A stretch of DNA of 51,102 nucleotides from Bacteroidota bacterium (lineage in GTDB: Bacteria > Bacteroidota > Bacteroidia > Bacteroidales > FEN-979): the NCBI GenBank assembly GCA_026391715.1, contig JAPLDO010000231.1, positions 1-51,102 of the forward strand, given 5' to 3'. Positions 44,079 to 51,102 of the stretch are shown one piece after another. The first letter of the stretch is position 1. The number at the start of each line of letters is the position of its first letter. Position numbers and translations under genes: made by a program. The notes below the pieces were generated by a model. It searched no databases. It saw nothing but the letters and a program-made list of their open reading frames with translations, and was not told where the DNA came from.

Positions 44079-44086
44079 CAAATATA
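44079..44086 (-). promoter_or_regulatory. -7 box of the antitoxin gene
   Basis: The minus-strand TATATTTG fits TAnnTTTG and lies 23 bases before the antitoxin ATG. It abuts the direct repeat of the MITE-like element, so the element may have separated the promoter from its original upstream sequence. Confidence 0.5.
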
Positions 44087-44094
44087 TAAATTAA

Positions 44095-44231
44095 ACTGCT
44101 TTTCCATTTCGGTCAGGTAAAAAATGACACACATCTCTAGTTATTATTTGTGCTACGGTCATCTTTAGCATATTCCGCCCCATTCGAAGCTGTGTTGAAA
44201 ACTTCCAATCTGACCGAAAGGTATAAGCAGT
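44095..44231. mobile_element. 137-bp MITE-like element with 22-bp inverted ends and 9-bp direct repeats
   Basis: The left end ACTGCTTTTCCATTTCGGTCAG (first 20 bases ACTGCTTTTCCATTTCGGTC, 44095-44116) and the right end (44210-44231) are inverted repeats matching at 19 of 22 positions, with ten perfect inner pairs (TTTCGGTCAG/CTGACCGAAA). The element is flanked by the 9-bp direct repeat ATAAATTAA (44086-44094 and 44232-44240), as expected of a target-site duplication. The interior has no gene of its own. It lies between the antitoxin gene and dapF. Confidence 0.65.
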
Positions 44232-44251
44232 ATAAATTAATTGCTTTTCGT

Positions 44252-44259
44252 TAGTTTTG
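44252..44259 (+). promoter_or_regulatory. -7 box of dapF
   Basis: TAGTTTTG matches TAnnTTTG, 15 bases before the dapF ATG, and lies just outside the right end of the MITE-like element. The -33 region of this promoter would fall inside or at the edge of the element. Confidence 0.55.
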
Positions 44260-44274
44260 CAGACTGATGTAACC

Positions 44275-45069
44275 ATGAAAATTCCATTCTCAAAATACCA
44301 CGGTACCGGAAATGATTTTATTATCATTGACAATCGTATTCTAAGCTGGGAGCCTTTAGAAAAGGAAATTGCCTTCCTTTGCCATCGCCATTTCGGAATA
44401 GGAGCCGACGGGCTGATGCTGTTATCGGCAAAAGCCGGGTTTGATTTTGCCATGACCTATTTCAATTCCGATGGACTGGAAAGTACCATGTGCGGCAATG
44501 GCGGAAGATGTATTACCGCGTATGCGCGGAACCTTGGTTTGATTGATGGCGCTGCGCATTTTTATGCTATTGACGGAGAACATAAGGCTGTTATTTTATC
44601 TGCCACAAATCACGAATATCTTATCCGGTTAAAAATGAAAGATACAATGATTGGAAAAGTACTGGATGATGGTATTTTCATTGATACCGGATCGCCGCAT
44701 TTTGTTACCATGCAAAAGAACGTGAGTGAGCTGGATGTACTTCATCAAGGGAACACTCTGCGGAATGATTCCCGTTTTGCCCCAGACGGCTCAAATATCA
44801 ATTTTCTGGAGGTCAACCCGGAAGGACTTTTTGTAAGAACTTATGAGCGCGGCGTTGAAGATGAGACTTTATCGTGCGGCACAGGAGTTACAGCTTCTGC
44901 GCTGGTAACTGCATTTTTGAATCAGGATAATCCCGGATTTTATCCGGTTTCGACCAGAGGCGGAAATCTGATGGTAACATTTAAACAAAATGGGACCAAC
45001 TTTCGGGATATCTGGCTTGAAGGTCCGGTCAGATTTGTTTTTTCCGGAGTGTTTGACCTGAAATTCTGA
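44275..45069 (+). CDS. dapF: Diaminopimelate epimerase
   Basis: This 264-residue cytoplasmic enzyme interconverts LL- and meso-diaminopimelate for lysine and peptidoglycan synthesis. The two catalytic cysteines are present: C73 in TMCGNGGRC and C201 in LSCGTGVTA. Other family motifs are KYHGTGNDFIIID, FGIGADGL, FNSDGLEST, DTGSPHFV and TYERGVEDET. The ATG at 44275 begins exactly at the family's conserved N-terminus; an in-frame upstream start would add six residues. A GNAT gene follows after 3 bases and mltG after that, an envelope-related group. Confidence 0.97.
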   Translation: MKIPFSKYHGTGNDFIIIDNRILSWEPLEKEIAFLCHRHFGIGADGLMLLSAKAGFDFAMTYFNSDGLESTMCGNGGRCITAYARNLGLIDGAAHFYAIDGEHKAVILSATNHEYLIRLKMKDTMIGKVLDDGIFIDTGSPHFVTMQKNVSELDVLHQGNTLRNDSRFAPDGSNINFLEVNPEGLFVRTYERGVEDETLSCGTGVTASALVTAFLNQDNPGFYPVSTRGGNLMVTFKQNGTNFRDIWLEGPVRFVFSGVFDLKF

Positions 45070-45072
45070 ACC

Positions 45073-45618
45073 ATGATAAAAAATCTTCTAATCGGTACAA
45101 ATATAAGATTGAGGGCTTTAGAGCCGGAGGATATTGATCTACTGTTTGACATGGAAAACGATACTTCAATCTGGCGGGTTAGCAATACTAACGCGCCTTT
45201 CTCGAGGTTTCAGATAGAACAATATGTTATAGATGCGCCGAATGATATTTATGCCAATCGCCAGTTGCGTTTGATGATAGATTTTATCGCGCCGGAAAAG
45301 CAGAAGCAGACAGTCGGAGCCATTGATCTGTTTGATTTTGATCCATTCCACCAGAGAGCCGGAATAGGAATTCTGATAATTGAGCCTTTCCGTGATAAGG
45401 GAATTGCGCGGCAGGCAATGGAAATTTTAATTCGGTATGCCTTTACAAATCTGGGACTTCATCAGCTTTTCTGCAATATTTCGATGGACAATGAACCGAG
45501 CGTCCGGTTATTTGAAAAACTTGGCTTTATGCGTTGCGGCGTTAAAAAAGAGTGGCTGCGCGATGGGGCAATCAGGAAAGATGAGTGGATGTTTCAACTG
45601 CTTTGTCATGAGGATTAA
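45073..45618 (+). CDS. GNAT-family N-acetyltransferase (RimJ/RimL-like)
   Basis: It has 181 residues. The fold shows IRLRALEPEDIDLLFDMEND at the N-terminus, a central IGILIIEPFRDKGIARQAME (acetyl-CoA-binding motif A of the Q/RxxGxG/A type) and the C-terminal NEPSVRLFEKLGFMRCGVKK. It would acetylate an amine, possibly a protein N-terminus or a small molecule; specificity is unknown. It starts 3 bases after dapF and overlaps mltG by 11 bases, so it is translated in the same unit. Confidence 0.92.
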   Translation: MIKNLLIGTNIRLRALEPEDIDLLFDMENDTSIWRVSNTNAPFSRFQIEQYVIDAPNDIYANRQLRLMIDFIAPEKQKQTVGAIDLFDFDPFHQRAGIGILIIEPFRDKGIARQAMEILIRYAFTNLGLHQLFCNISMDNEPSVRLFEKLGFMRCGVKKEWLRDGAIRKDEWMFQLLCHED

Positions 45619-46690
45619 AAAAAAATCGCAATTCCCACGCAGCCGGCAACGATTTCCTGAAATGGATTTAATGCCGTTTATCCTCATCGGAATTACCCTG
45701 ATCCTTTTATTAGCGGCTTCAGCGAGGTTTCTTTACAAGGTATTTTCGCCGATCACCGACCTTCCCGGAAAGAAAGAGTGTTATCTGTATATTCCAACCG
45801 GAGCCAGGTTCACAACCATCCTTGATTCTCTATCAATCAAAAAATGCCTTATTTCGAAAGATAATTTTATCTCGCTGGCAAAACGTAAACAATACGACAG
45901 TCACATCATTCCGGGGCGGTACAGGATTAAAGACAAGATGAGCGCCAATTCACTTGTGAATCTTCTACGTTCGGGGCGACAGGAACCGCTGAGGATTACA
46001 ATTCACAATGTGCGAACCTCAGGCGAACTTGCCGGCAAATTGGGAAAGAAGTTCGAGACGGATTCCAGTCAATTTATCAGGTTATTCAATGATCCTGACT
46101 TTCTTGCCCGGTTTGGCGTGTCGCCGGCTACGCTTTTTGTAATTTTTATTCCAAACACATACGATTTTTACTGGAATACCTCTTGTGAAGCTCTATTGGT
46201 TAGAATGAAAAAGGAATACCAGCGATTCTGGTCGGCGCAAAGGCGGCAGCTTGTTGATTCATTGAACATGACCATTCTTCAGGTTGTCATCCTGGCTTCG
46301 ATAGTTGAAAAAGAGAGTAATAAAGATGATGAGAAACCGGCTATTGCAGGCGTTTACCTAAACCGGCTGAAAAAAAAGATGCTTTTACAGGCTGACCCAA
46401 CCGTTATTTTTGCCACGCAGGATTTCACCATAAAGCGGGTATTAAAAAAGCATACTGAATTGAAATCACCCTACAACACCTATCTCTACGCAGGCATTCC
46501 GCCCGGTCCTATTTGTTTGCCATCTATTGCATCCATCGAGGCAGTTCTTATGGCAAAGACGACTAATTACCTCTACTTTTGCGCAAAGGACGATTTTTCC
46601 GGATATCATAATTTTGCCGCCACCCTTGATGAGCATAACCGCAACGCCAGGAGATACCAGGCTGCCCTGAATAAATTGAACATCAGGTAA
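45608..46690 (+). CDS. mltG: Endolytic murein transglycosylase MltG
   Basis: It has 360 residues from the ATG at 45608. A cytoplasmic basic N-terminus (RIKKKSQFPRSRQRF) precedes one membrane helix (about 22-40). The periplasmic part has a LysM-like subdomain (YLYIPTGARFTTILDSL) and the YceG catalytic domain with LASIVEKESN, where E234 matches the catalytic glutamate of this family. LQADPTVIFA and PYNTYLYAGIPPGPICLP follow. It cleaves nascent peptidoglycan strands and so sets glycan chain length. The upstream open frame from 45437 lies inside the GNAT gene and is not used. Confidence 0.95.
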   Translation: MRIKKKSQFPRSRQRFPEMDLMPFILIGITLILLLAASARFLYKVFSPITDLPGKKECYLYIPTGARFTTILDSLSIKKCLISKDNFISLAKRKQYDSHIIPGRYRIKDKMSANSLVNLLRSGRQEPLRITIHNVRTSGELAGKLGKKFETDSSQFIRLFNDPDFLARFGVSPATLFVIFIPNTYDFYWNTSCEALLVRMKKEYQRFWSAQRRQLVDSLNMTILQVVILASIVEKESNKDDEKPAIAGVYLNRLKKKMLLQADPTVIFATQDFTIKRVLKKHTELKSPYNTYLYAGIPPGPICLPSIASIEAVLMAKTTNYLYFCAKDDFSGYHNFAATLDEHNRNARRYQAALNKLNIR

Positions 46691-46695
46691 CCAAA

Positions 46696-47631
46696 ATGGG
46701 CTCAATCTTCAAAAATTTACTTCTGTTTTTCATTTTCATCCCTCTTTTTCAAATACCCGATTGCGTTGGTCAATCGCCGGATTCGACTCTTTCGGACGCT
46801 TGCGGGGTTAAAAAAGGACGACTTACCGGCGTACTGATTGCCGAGGGAAGTTTGTATGCTGCATCGGTTACAGGACTTTATTATGCCTGGTATCGCGATT
46901 ATCCGCAATCGGCATTTCATCTTTTCAGCGATGGCGGCGAATGGATGCAGATGGATAAATGCGGACATGTAATTACCACATGGTATATCGGACGGATCGG
47001 TTATACCTCATATCGCTGGGCAGGCGTGAAGGAGAACCAGGCGGCATGGTTTGGCGGATTGCTGGGATTTGCCTATATGCTGAACATTGAAATCCTTGAC
47101 GGTTTTTCATCGGAATGGGGCTTTTCATTGGGCGACCTCGCAGCCAACACCCTGGGAAGCGCAATTTTCGTCGGGCAGCAACTGCTGTGGCGTCAGCAAA
47201 AGTTTTCTTTGAAATATTCTTTTCACCAGACACAGTACGCCCAGTATCGCCCTGATTTGCTAGGAAAAAATCTTATTCAGCAGATGATTAAAGACTACAA
47301 TGGACATTCATACTGGATATCAGGAAACATATCTTCATTTTTGCCCTCCGAATCTAAATTTCCGAAATGGCTGAATATTGCCATCGGATATGGCGCCGAA
47401 GGTATGACCGGAGCCTCTGAAAATTCGATCTCGCAAAATGGACAACCTATCCCTGAGTTTCCGAGATACCGTAAATTTTTTCTCTCCATTGATATTGATC
47501 TGACACGTATTCCAACACGGTCGGCGGCGCTGAAAACACTGTTCTCGGTTTTGAGTTTTATTAAAATTCCAGCGCCGGCGCTGGAATATAACACTCTCGG
47601 ACAATTCAAGGTTCATGGATTGTATTACTGA
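46696..47631 (+). CDS. DUF2279 family exported protein
   Basis: It has 311 residues with a signal peptide (LLLFFIFIPLFQIPDCVG, then QS). The DUF2279 (YfiM-like) core spans roughly 45-165: LYAASVTGLYYAWYRDYPQS, then MDKCGHVITTWYIGR with its invariant HxxTxxY-like pattern, and SLGDLAANTLGSAIF. The rest is strand-rich and ends LYY, suggestive of an outer-membrane or periplasmic protein. It begins 5 bases after mltG and is probably co-transcribed with it. Molecular function is not known. Confidence 0.82.
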   Translation: MGSIFKNLLLFFIFIPLFQIPDCVGQSPDSTLSDACGVKKGRLTGVLIAEGSLYAASVTGLYYAWYRDYPQSAFHLFSDGGEWMQMDKCGHVITTWYIGRIGYTSYRWAGVKENQAAWFGGLLGFAYMLNIEILDGFSSEWGFSLGDLAANTLGSAIFVGQQLLWRQQKFSLKYSFHQTQYAQYRPDLLGKNLIQQMIKDYNGHSYWISGNISSFLPSESKFPKWLNIAIGYGAEGMTGASENSISQNGQPIPEFPRYRKFFLSIDIDLTRIPTRSAALKTLFSVLSFIKIPAPALEYNTLGQFKVHGLYY

Positions 47632-47687
47632 CTATTACGAGGGCAGAACTCAAAACAATTCAGCTATGAGAAAGATTTTGTGGGGGG

Positions 47688-48536
47688 TTATTTCGTACCT
47701 AAAATTTCAAACCGCTCATCGTAAGCTGAAACAATTGTCTCTCTTTTCTTGTTAAAGTGGAAATAATCGGTCATTTCGAGTCCTTCGGGAAGATTTTTAG
47801 CAATGTACTGGTTTAGGAAGAAATCGTAGAGGTAGCCTGCGTGTTTTTTTCCAAGGTAGGCAGCCATCGTATAAACATCATTCAGAGCAAGGGAATCAAT
47901 GGAATATCGGTATCTGATCTTGCCGGTAAAGGGATCGGTAAAAAAGCGGCCATCGAAGGAGTCGTAAGATGTAGATGTTGAATATAAAACAGTGGTTCTG
48001 GGATTCTCCACATTGGCTTTTCGCAGATCAAACCAGCAACTGAAATCCACGGCATTCAGGTTTACCCGCTTATAGAAAACAGAATCAAAAAATTCGATTT
48101 CATCTTCCTGCGGATAGAGATATTCATCAATCTGAACCTGCGCAATATCAAGCGTGTATGACTGTGGTTTCGATGAAACAAATGAATCGGCAGCGCTTCC
48201 GAGGAATACATTAAAACCAAGAAGCCGAAGCTCGTCAATAAAATTATTCATGTAGTTTTCGAGAATTATGCTGTCGCTGAGGAACTGAATATACCTACTC
48301 GTTTCCCACAATGCCGAATCCTGCCGAGCCGGATTCATGGAATCAAACCCCTCTATAGCCTCGCCTTTGTGGTTGTATTTATAAACCATTTCGGGTGGAT
48401 TAATAAGCAGGTTCATCACCTGCTGTGATTGAATGAAAGTTTTAGCCACTTTTTGTTCAGGAAGACAGGAATGAAGGAATAAAAGCCCTGGAAGTGAAAG
48501 TATCAGGATGATGAAACGGTAATTTTGGTGGTTCAC
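47688..48536 (-). CDS. Hypothetical lipoprotein
   Basis: It has 282 residues. The N-terminus is a lipoprotein signal (FIILILSLPGLLFLHSC, lipidated cysteine at 24). No family is recognised. The mature part is acidic and rich in aromatic residues, with QVQIDEYLYPQEDEIEFFDS and YSTSTSYDSFDGRFFTD as distinctive blocks. A good Bacteroidota promoter lies upstream (48577-48608, minus strand). Two more envelope genes precede it on the same strand but are separated by 80 bp with a promoter, so it is likely a separate unit. Confidence 0.75.
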   Translation of the reverse strand: MNHQNYRFIILILSLPGLLFLHSCLPEQKVAKTFIQSQQVMNLLINPPEMVYKYNHKGEAIEGFDSMNPARQDSALWETSRYIQFLSDSIILENYMNNFIDELRLLGFNVFLGSAADSFVSSKPQSYTLDIAQVQIDEYLYPQEDEIEFFDSVFYKRVNLNAVDFSCWFDLRKANVENPRTTVLYSTSTSYDSFDGRFFTDPFTGKIRYRYSIDSLALNDVYTMAAYLGKKHAGYLYDFFLNQYIAKNLPEGLEMTDYFHFNKKRETIVSAYDERFEILGTK

Positions 48537-48576
48537 GGCGTTCGGAATCTTTTCAGAAATATTAACTCGAAAAGTG

Positions 48577-48608
48577 CAAATTTAGTATTTTCTAACGAGT
48601 TGTTGCAA
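48577..48608 (-). promoter_or_regulatory. Promoter of the lipoprotein gene (TTG / TAAATTTG)
   Basis: On the minus strand TTG (48606-48608) is followed after 21 bases by TAAATTTG (48577-48584), fitting the phylum consensus. The ATG is 40 bases downstream. Confidence 0.65.
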
Positions 48609-48616
48609 GCCCTTCG

Positions 48617-49666
48617 TCACTCTCTGAGCAACCATGCGTCTTTATAAATCTTCTTAACCTCCTTCATTTTCGCCGAGGCGGACGCCTTATCAGAAGGACC
48701 GAAAACAGAAACCCTTGTCTTTCCATCTTTTTCGAGAAATTTTGCCTGGGGGTATTCCTTTAATCGGAGTTCTTCTACCAATTTATGGGCGGCGTTAGTT
48801 GACAAATTTGTTTTAACAATGACATACCATGAATTAACCGATTGATTTGTTATAGTGGAATCAGGCGTTTGTTTAAGAGCCTCTGATGGTTTAGGTTCTT
48901 TTAACGGGTTTTGGTTTTTCAGAGCCGTTGAATCTTTTCTTACAGATTTCAATGTATCCGGTTTTGAATGTTTATTTTTTGGATTAACCGGCTTTTTTGA
49001 GGGAGATAATGTTTTGGCTGTATCTTTAGCCGCAGGTATTTCAATTTTGGAACCGCATACAATTACACTTCCCTGCGGATCAGTCGCCAACCCAAACCAG
49101 GCGCAGGCATAATTTTCAAAAACAGCAATGCCAATGGCATTCCAGTATTGTCCCTGCCATTTCCCGGTATTCAACAGGAATGCGTTGAAGTAATCCTCTG
49201 TTTTCCATACCATCAAAATTGAATCCGGGAGTAATTGCGTGTTTTCCCAGTAAACAATCTCAAAAGCTTTAGCAGGATAGGTAGTTAATTCGCGTGGTTT
49301 ATCCCAGACTGAATACTTTTTAGTTTCATCCTTCGGATAGCAAAAAGGAATCCACGAACCCTTATTCGACCAGGAGTGGAAATTACAACTTCCCTGATCG
49401 GGGTGATTTAACATAAGATCTCTGGCATGAATTGAAGCTACATAACACAAAGATTTCGACAGCGCGATTGGCGGCAGATTATACAGTTGACGATATTCAT
49501 TTACCATCCGAAACAATTTCATCTCCGGTTCTTTGATGCAGAAATTAACTGGAACCGGGTTGCCCTGCTTAATACTATTCTGACCTTGTGCCGGGGTATA
49601 AACACAAGTAATCAAGGTGATTAACCATAGAAATATTCGCTGATAAAAACGGTTTAACAGGTTCAT
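48617..49666 (-). CDS. Exported CAP-domain protein with C-terminal SPOR domain
   Basis: It has 349 residues from the ATG at 49666, with a signal peptide (IFLWLITLITCVYTPAQG). Residues about 40-215 form a CAP/SCP-like domain (KLFRMVNEYRQLYNLPPI, SIHARDLMLNH, FHSW, then AIGIAVFENYACAWFG). A lysine/proline/serine-rich linker covers about 220-270. The last ~75 residues are a SPOR domain (SWYVIVKTNLSTNAAHKLVE, then TRVSVFGP and a final AWLLRE), which in other bacteria binds denuded peptidoglycan at division sites. The combination suggests a septal or peptidoglycan-bound protein. Its start lies 1 base after the stop of the DUF2961 gene. Confidence 0.83.
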   Translation of the reverse strand: MNLLNRFYQRIFLWLITLITCVYTPAQGQNSIKQGNPVPVNFCIKEPEMKLFRMVNEYRQLYNLPPIALSKSLCYVASIHARDLMLNHPDQGSCNFHSWSNKGSWIPFCYPKDETKKYSVWDKPRELTTYPAKAFEIVYWENTQLLPDSILMVWKTEDYFNAFLLNTGKWQGQYWNAIGIAVFENYACAWFGLATDPQGSVIVCGSKIEIPAAKDTAKTLSPSKKPVNPKNKHSKPDTLKSVRKDSTALKNQNPLKEPKPSEALKQTPDSTITNQSVNSWYVIVKTNLSTNAAHKLVEELRLKEYPQAKFLEKDGKTRVSVFGPSDKASASAKMKEVKKIYKDAWLLRE

Positions 49667-49667
49667 G

Positions 49668-51102
49668 TTATTTTTCTGGTGGATTATTCCTGTCGGCGCT
49701 GATAACCAGCTTATTTCCAATATCGAGAAGTCTGGCATAAAAGGCGAACTGCCCCAGGTTATTTTCAATTTTCAGCAGCAGTTTATTCCAACCGCGGTTC
49801 ATGGACAGTTCAATCTCAGCCTGATCGGGTTCGGCAATTCGTTCGCCAAGGTACCGGTAAACTTCCTTGTCATTGAAAAAAACCTTTCCTCCGTCATCTG
49901 TACCAACAAAGAGGATTACTTTCCTGCTATCCGGCGAATAAATGTATGTAACCGCATAAGAAACAACCATTTCATTAGGATAAATTTTGTCGGAAAGCGA
50001 TAAATAACCATTTTCGGGAGTTTGAATGTAGTTCCAGTGAATAGGTTTTCCATTAGCGCCTGTATATTCCTTATTAAGGTCAACGTAAACCTCTGGCAGA
50101 TAAACCGAATCAATTCCGCGGCGGTTAAACCCGATTTTTCGCGGGTTTGGAAATGGTCCAATGATATACCATTCGGGAATATAAACCCGCCATGGTTCCA
50201 GACTAATTCCATCAATACCAATATTATATCCTTTTGAGGAAGCGTCTTTTCCTGTTACGACAAACCTGAAAACAAAAGCTCCCGATTGTGGCGCCCACCC
50301 CGTCAGTGTTGGAGAACCGGTAAGCGTGGCTTTGCCATTAGGCAGGATAAACGGAGAATATCCGCGAATAGTTCCAGCCTTAACGTCGTTCAAATAAATA
50401 TCGGCATTTCCGTAATCAGGTCCTTTGGTGTAATATAAATCAATATTGTACAGCGGTTCTTTCAATCCATTCAGATCCAACCAAAATGATGATTTATCAC
50501 GGGCTTCAATCAGCATCTGCCTGTTGCCACCCCATTCCGGTCCGTAATCCGACATGTTTACCACCATTGATCTTAAGCCTTCCATCCTGAAAGTCAGTTT
50601 CTCAGCTTCGAGCATACGTACAGGCTTTGCTATTCTCAATGGTATGCGTTGACCAGCGATTGGGAAAGTCGGGTATGGTTGATGAGGTTCCATCTGATAC
50701 CAGTAAACGGTTGAACTGTAATCGGCAACAACCTGATTTCCATGTCCATGTTCGAAAGTCAATTTGATATTTTTTCTAAATGGGATCGGATCTCCGATGT
50801 GAAAACGGTATGCGGCAATTTGTCCTATAGAATCATTTTTATAAATTAAACCAGTGTAAGGACCTGCAAATTCGCCGGCGCTGAAATGGTTGCCGCCCGA
50901 AAAATAGTCGTCAGTTCCGGTTCCGTGGATCGAAGGACGCTTCTCTCCATCAACATAAAACATTTCATCACCTTCAAGAAAATTCAATTTTCCATCATAA
51001 GACTGTATATTCAGGTTTACGCCAACGATGTGTCCATTGCCTTCTGTTTTCAACAAAACATAATTGGAATCATAAGAAGTGCGGATATTCCGGTTCCAAA
51101 AT
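49668..51102 (-). CDS. DUF2961 (GH172-like) glycoside hydrolase, 5' end outside the window
   Basis: The frame is open to the window edge; the codons before the first nominal start (TTG at 51056) read naturally as RNIRTSYDSNYVLLKTEGNG, so the gene begins beyond 51102. The DUF2961 core is clear: GNGHIVGVNLNIQ, FLEGDEMFYVDGE and IHGTGTDDYFSGG. In the family the glutamates of EGDE and of GTGTED are thought to be the catalytic pair; here the second is aspartate. The C-terminal ~150 residues look like a carbohydrate-binding beta-sandwich (WYIIGPFPNPRKIGF, then LFVGTDDGGKVFFNDKEVYR). Known members act on alpha-D-fructofuranosides or arabinofuranosides; the substrate here is unknown. Confidence 0.88.
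   Translation of the reverse strand, partial: FWNRNIRTSYDSNYVLLKTEGNGHIVGVNLNIQSYDGKLNFLEGDEMFYVDGEKRPSIHGTGTDDYFSGGNHFSAGEFAGPYTGLIYKNDSIGQIAAYRFHIGDPIPFRKNIKLTFEHGHGNQVVADYSSTVYWYQMEPHQPYPTFPIAGQRIPLRIAKPVRMLEAEKLTFRMEGLRSMVVNMSDYGPEWGGNRQMLIEARDKSSFWLDLNGLKEPLYNIDLYYTKGPDYGNADIYLNDVKAGTIRGYSPFILPNGKATLTGSPTLTGWAPQSGAFVFRFVVTGKDASSKGYNIGIDGISLEPWRVYIPEWYIIGPFPNPRKIGFNRRGIDSVYLPEVYVDLNKEYTGANGKPIHWNYIQTPENGYLSLSDKIYPNEMVVSYAVTYIYSPDSRKVILFVGTDDGGKVFFNDKEVYRYLGERIAEPDQAEIELSMNRGWNKLLLKIENNLGQFAFYARLLDIGNKLVISADRNNPPEK

Noticed and set aside
44091-44453. Minus-strand frame spanning the MITE-like element and the start of dapF
   Set aside because: It is antisense to dapF for about half its length and shows no recognisable domain.

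Overview
The window comes from a member of the Bacteroidota, most likely a Bacteroidales or Marinilabiliales relative known from metagenomes. The evidence is Type IX secretion (T9SS) C-terminal signals, a carboxypeptidase-regulatory-domain TonB receptor, a GWxTD protein, large PKD-like surface proteins with FISUMP (Fibrobacter succinogenes major paralogous domain) ends, and many genes preceded by the phylum's -7 box TAnnTTTG instead of a sigma70 -10 box. Strong Shine-Dalgarno sequences are mostly absent. No phage, plasmid or CRISPR module is visible.

Region 1 (1-7936) holds three tandem paralogous surface proteins that end in a FISUMP domain: a fragment cut by the window edge and two giant PKD-like proteins. 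Each giant is split by a frameshift, and a 119-bp segment is identical between the fragment and the first giant. A two-component system and a small PepSY-like periplasmic protein follow (7980-10302).

Region 2 (10325-15714) contains a fused formimidoyltransferase-cyclodeaminase (minus strand), a divergent HELGH metallopeptidase lipoprotein, and a T9SS cargo protein. Region 3 (15768-21192) is a molybdenum/molybdopterin operon: ABC permease, ABC ATPase, moeA, a compact moaA, moaC, and a MOSC-MogA fusion. A REP-like hairpin cluster sits before moaC. An IS66 transposase remnant, a terminator and a tRNA-Ser gene follow.

Region 4 (21848-31997) carries a GWxTD protein, a glycosyltransferase, aroQ, a TPP riboswitch controlling a TonB-dependent receptor (predicted thiamin uptake), an M16 peptidase, smpB, a thioredoxin-fold protein and a small haem-binding protein. 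Two intergenic regions carry the same 7-bp tandem repeat family.

Region 5 (32007-40277) is the most unusual. It is a tightly overlapping operon of GT2-DUF2062, a trifunctional MMPL transporter/acyltransferase/methyltransferase, a phytoene-desaturase-like flavoprotein and a membrane-anchored C45-type acyltransferase/hydrolase. This set resembles the tailoring and export half of flexirubin/aryl-polyene clusters, but no ketosynthase, ACP or dehydratase is present here. A B12-binding-type radical SAM gene, probably frameshifted near its end, and an unknown small protein follow.

Region 6 (42046-51102) contains an outer-membrane beta-barrel, a decayed PIN toxin beside an intact DUF2281-type antitoxin, a 137-bp MITE-like element with 9-bp direct repeats, then dapF, a GNAT acetyltransferase, mltG and a DUF2279 protein. 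Three minus-strand genes close the window: a lipoprotein, a CAP-SPOR protein and a partial DUF2961 (GH172-like) glycosidase.
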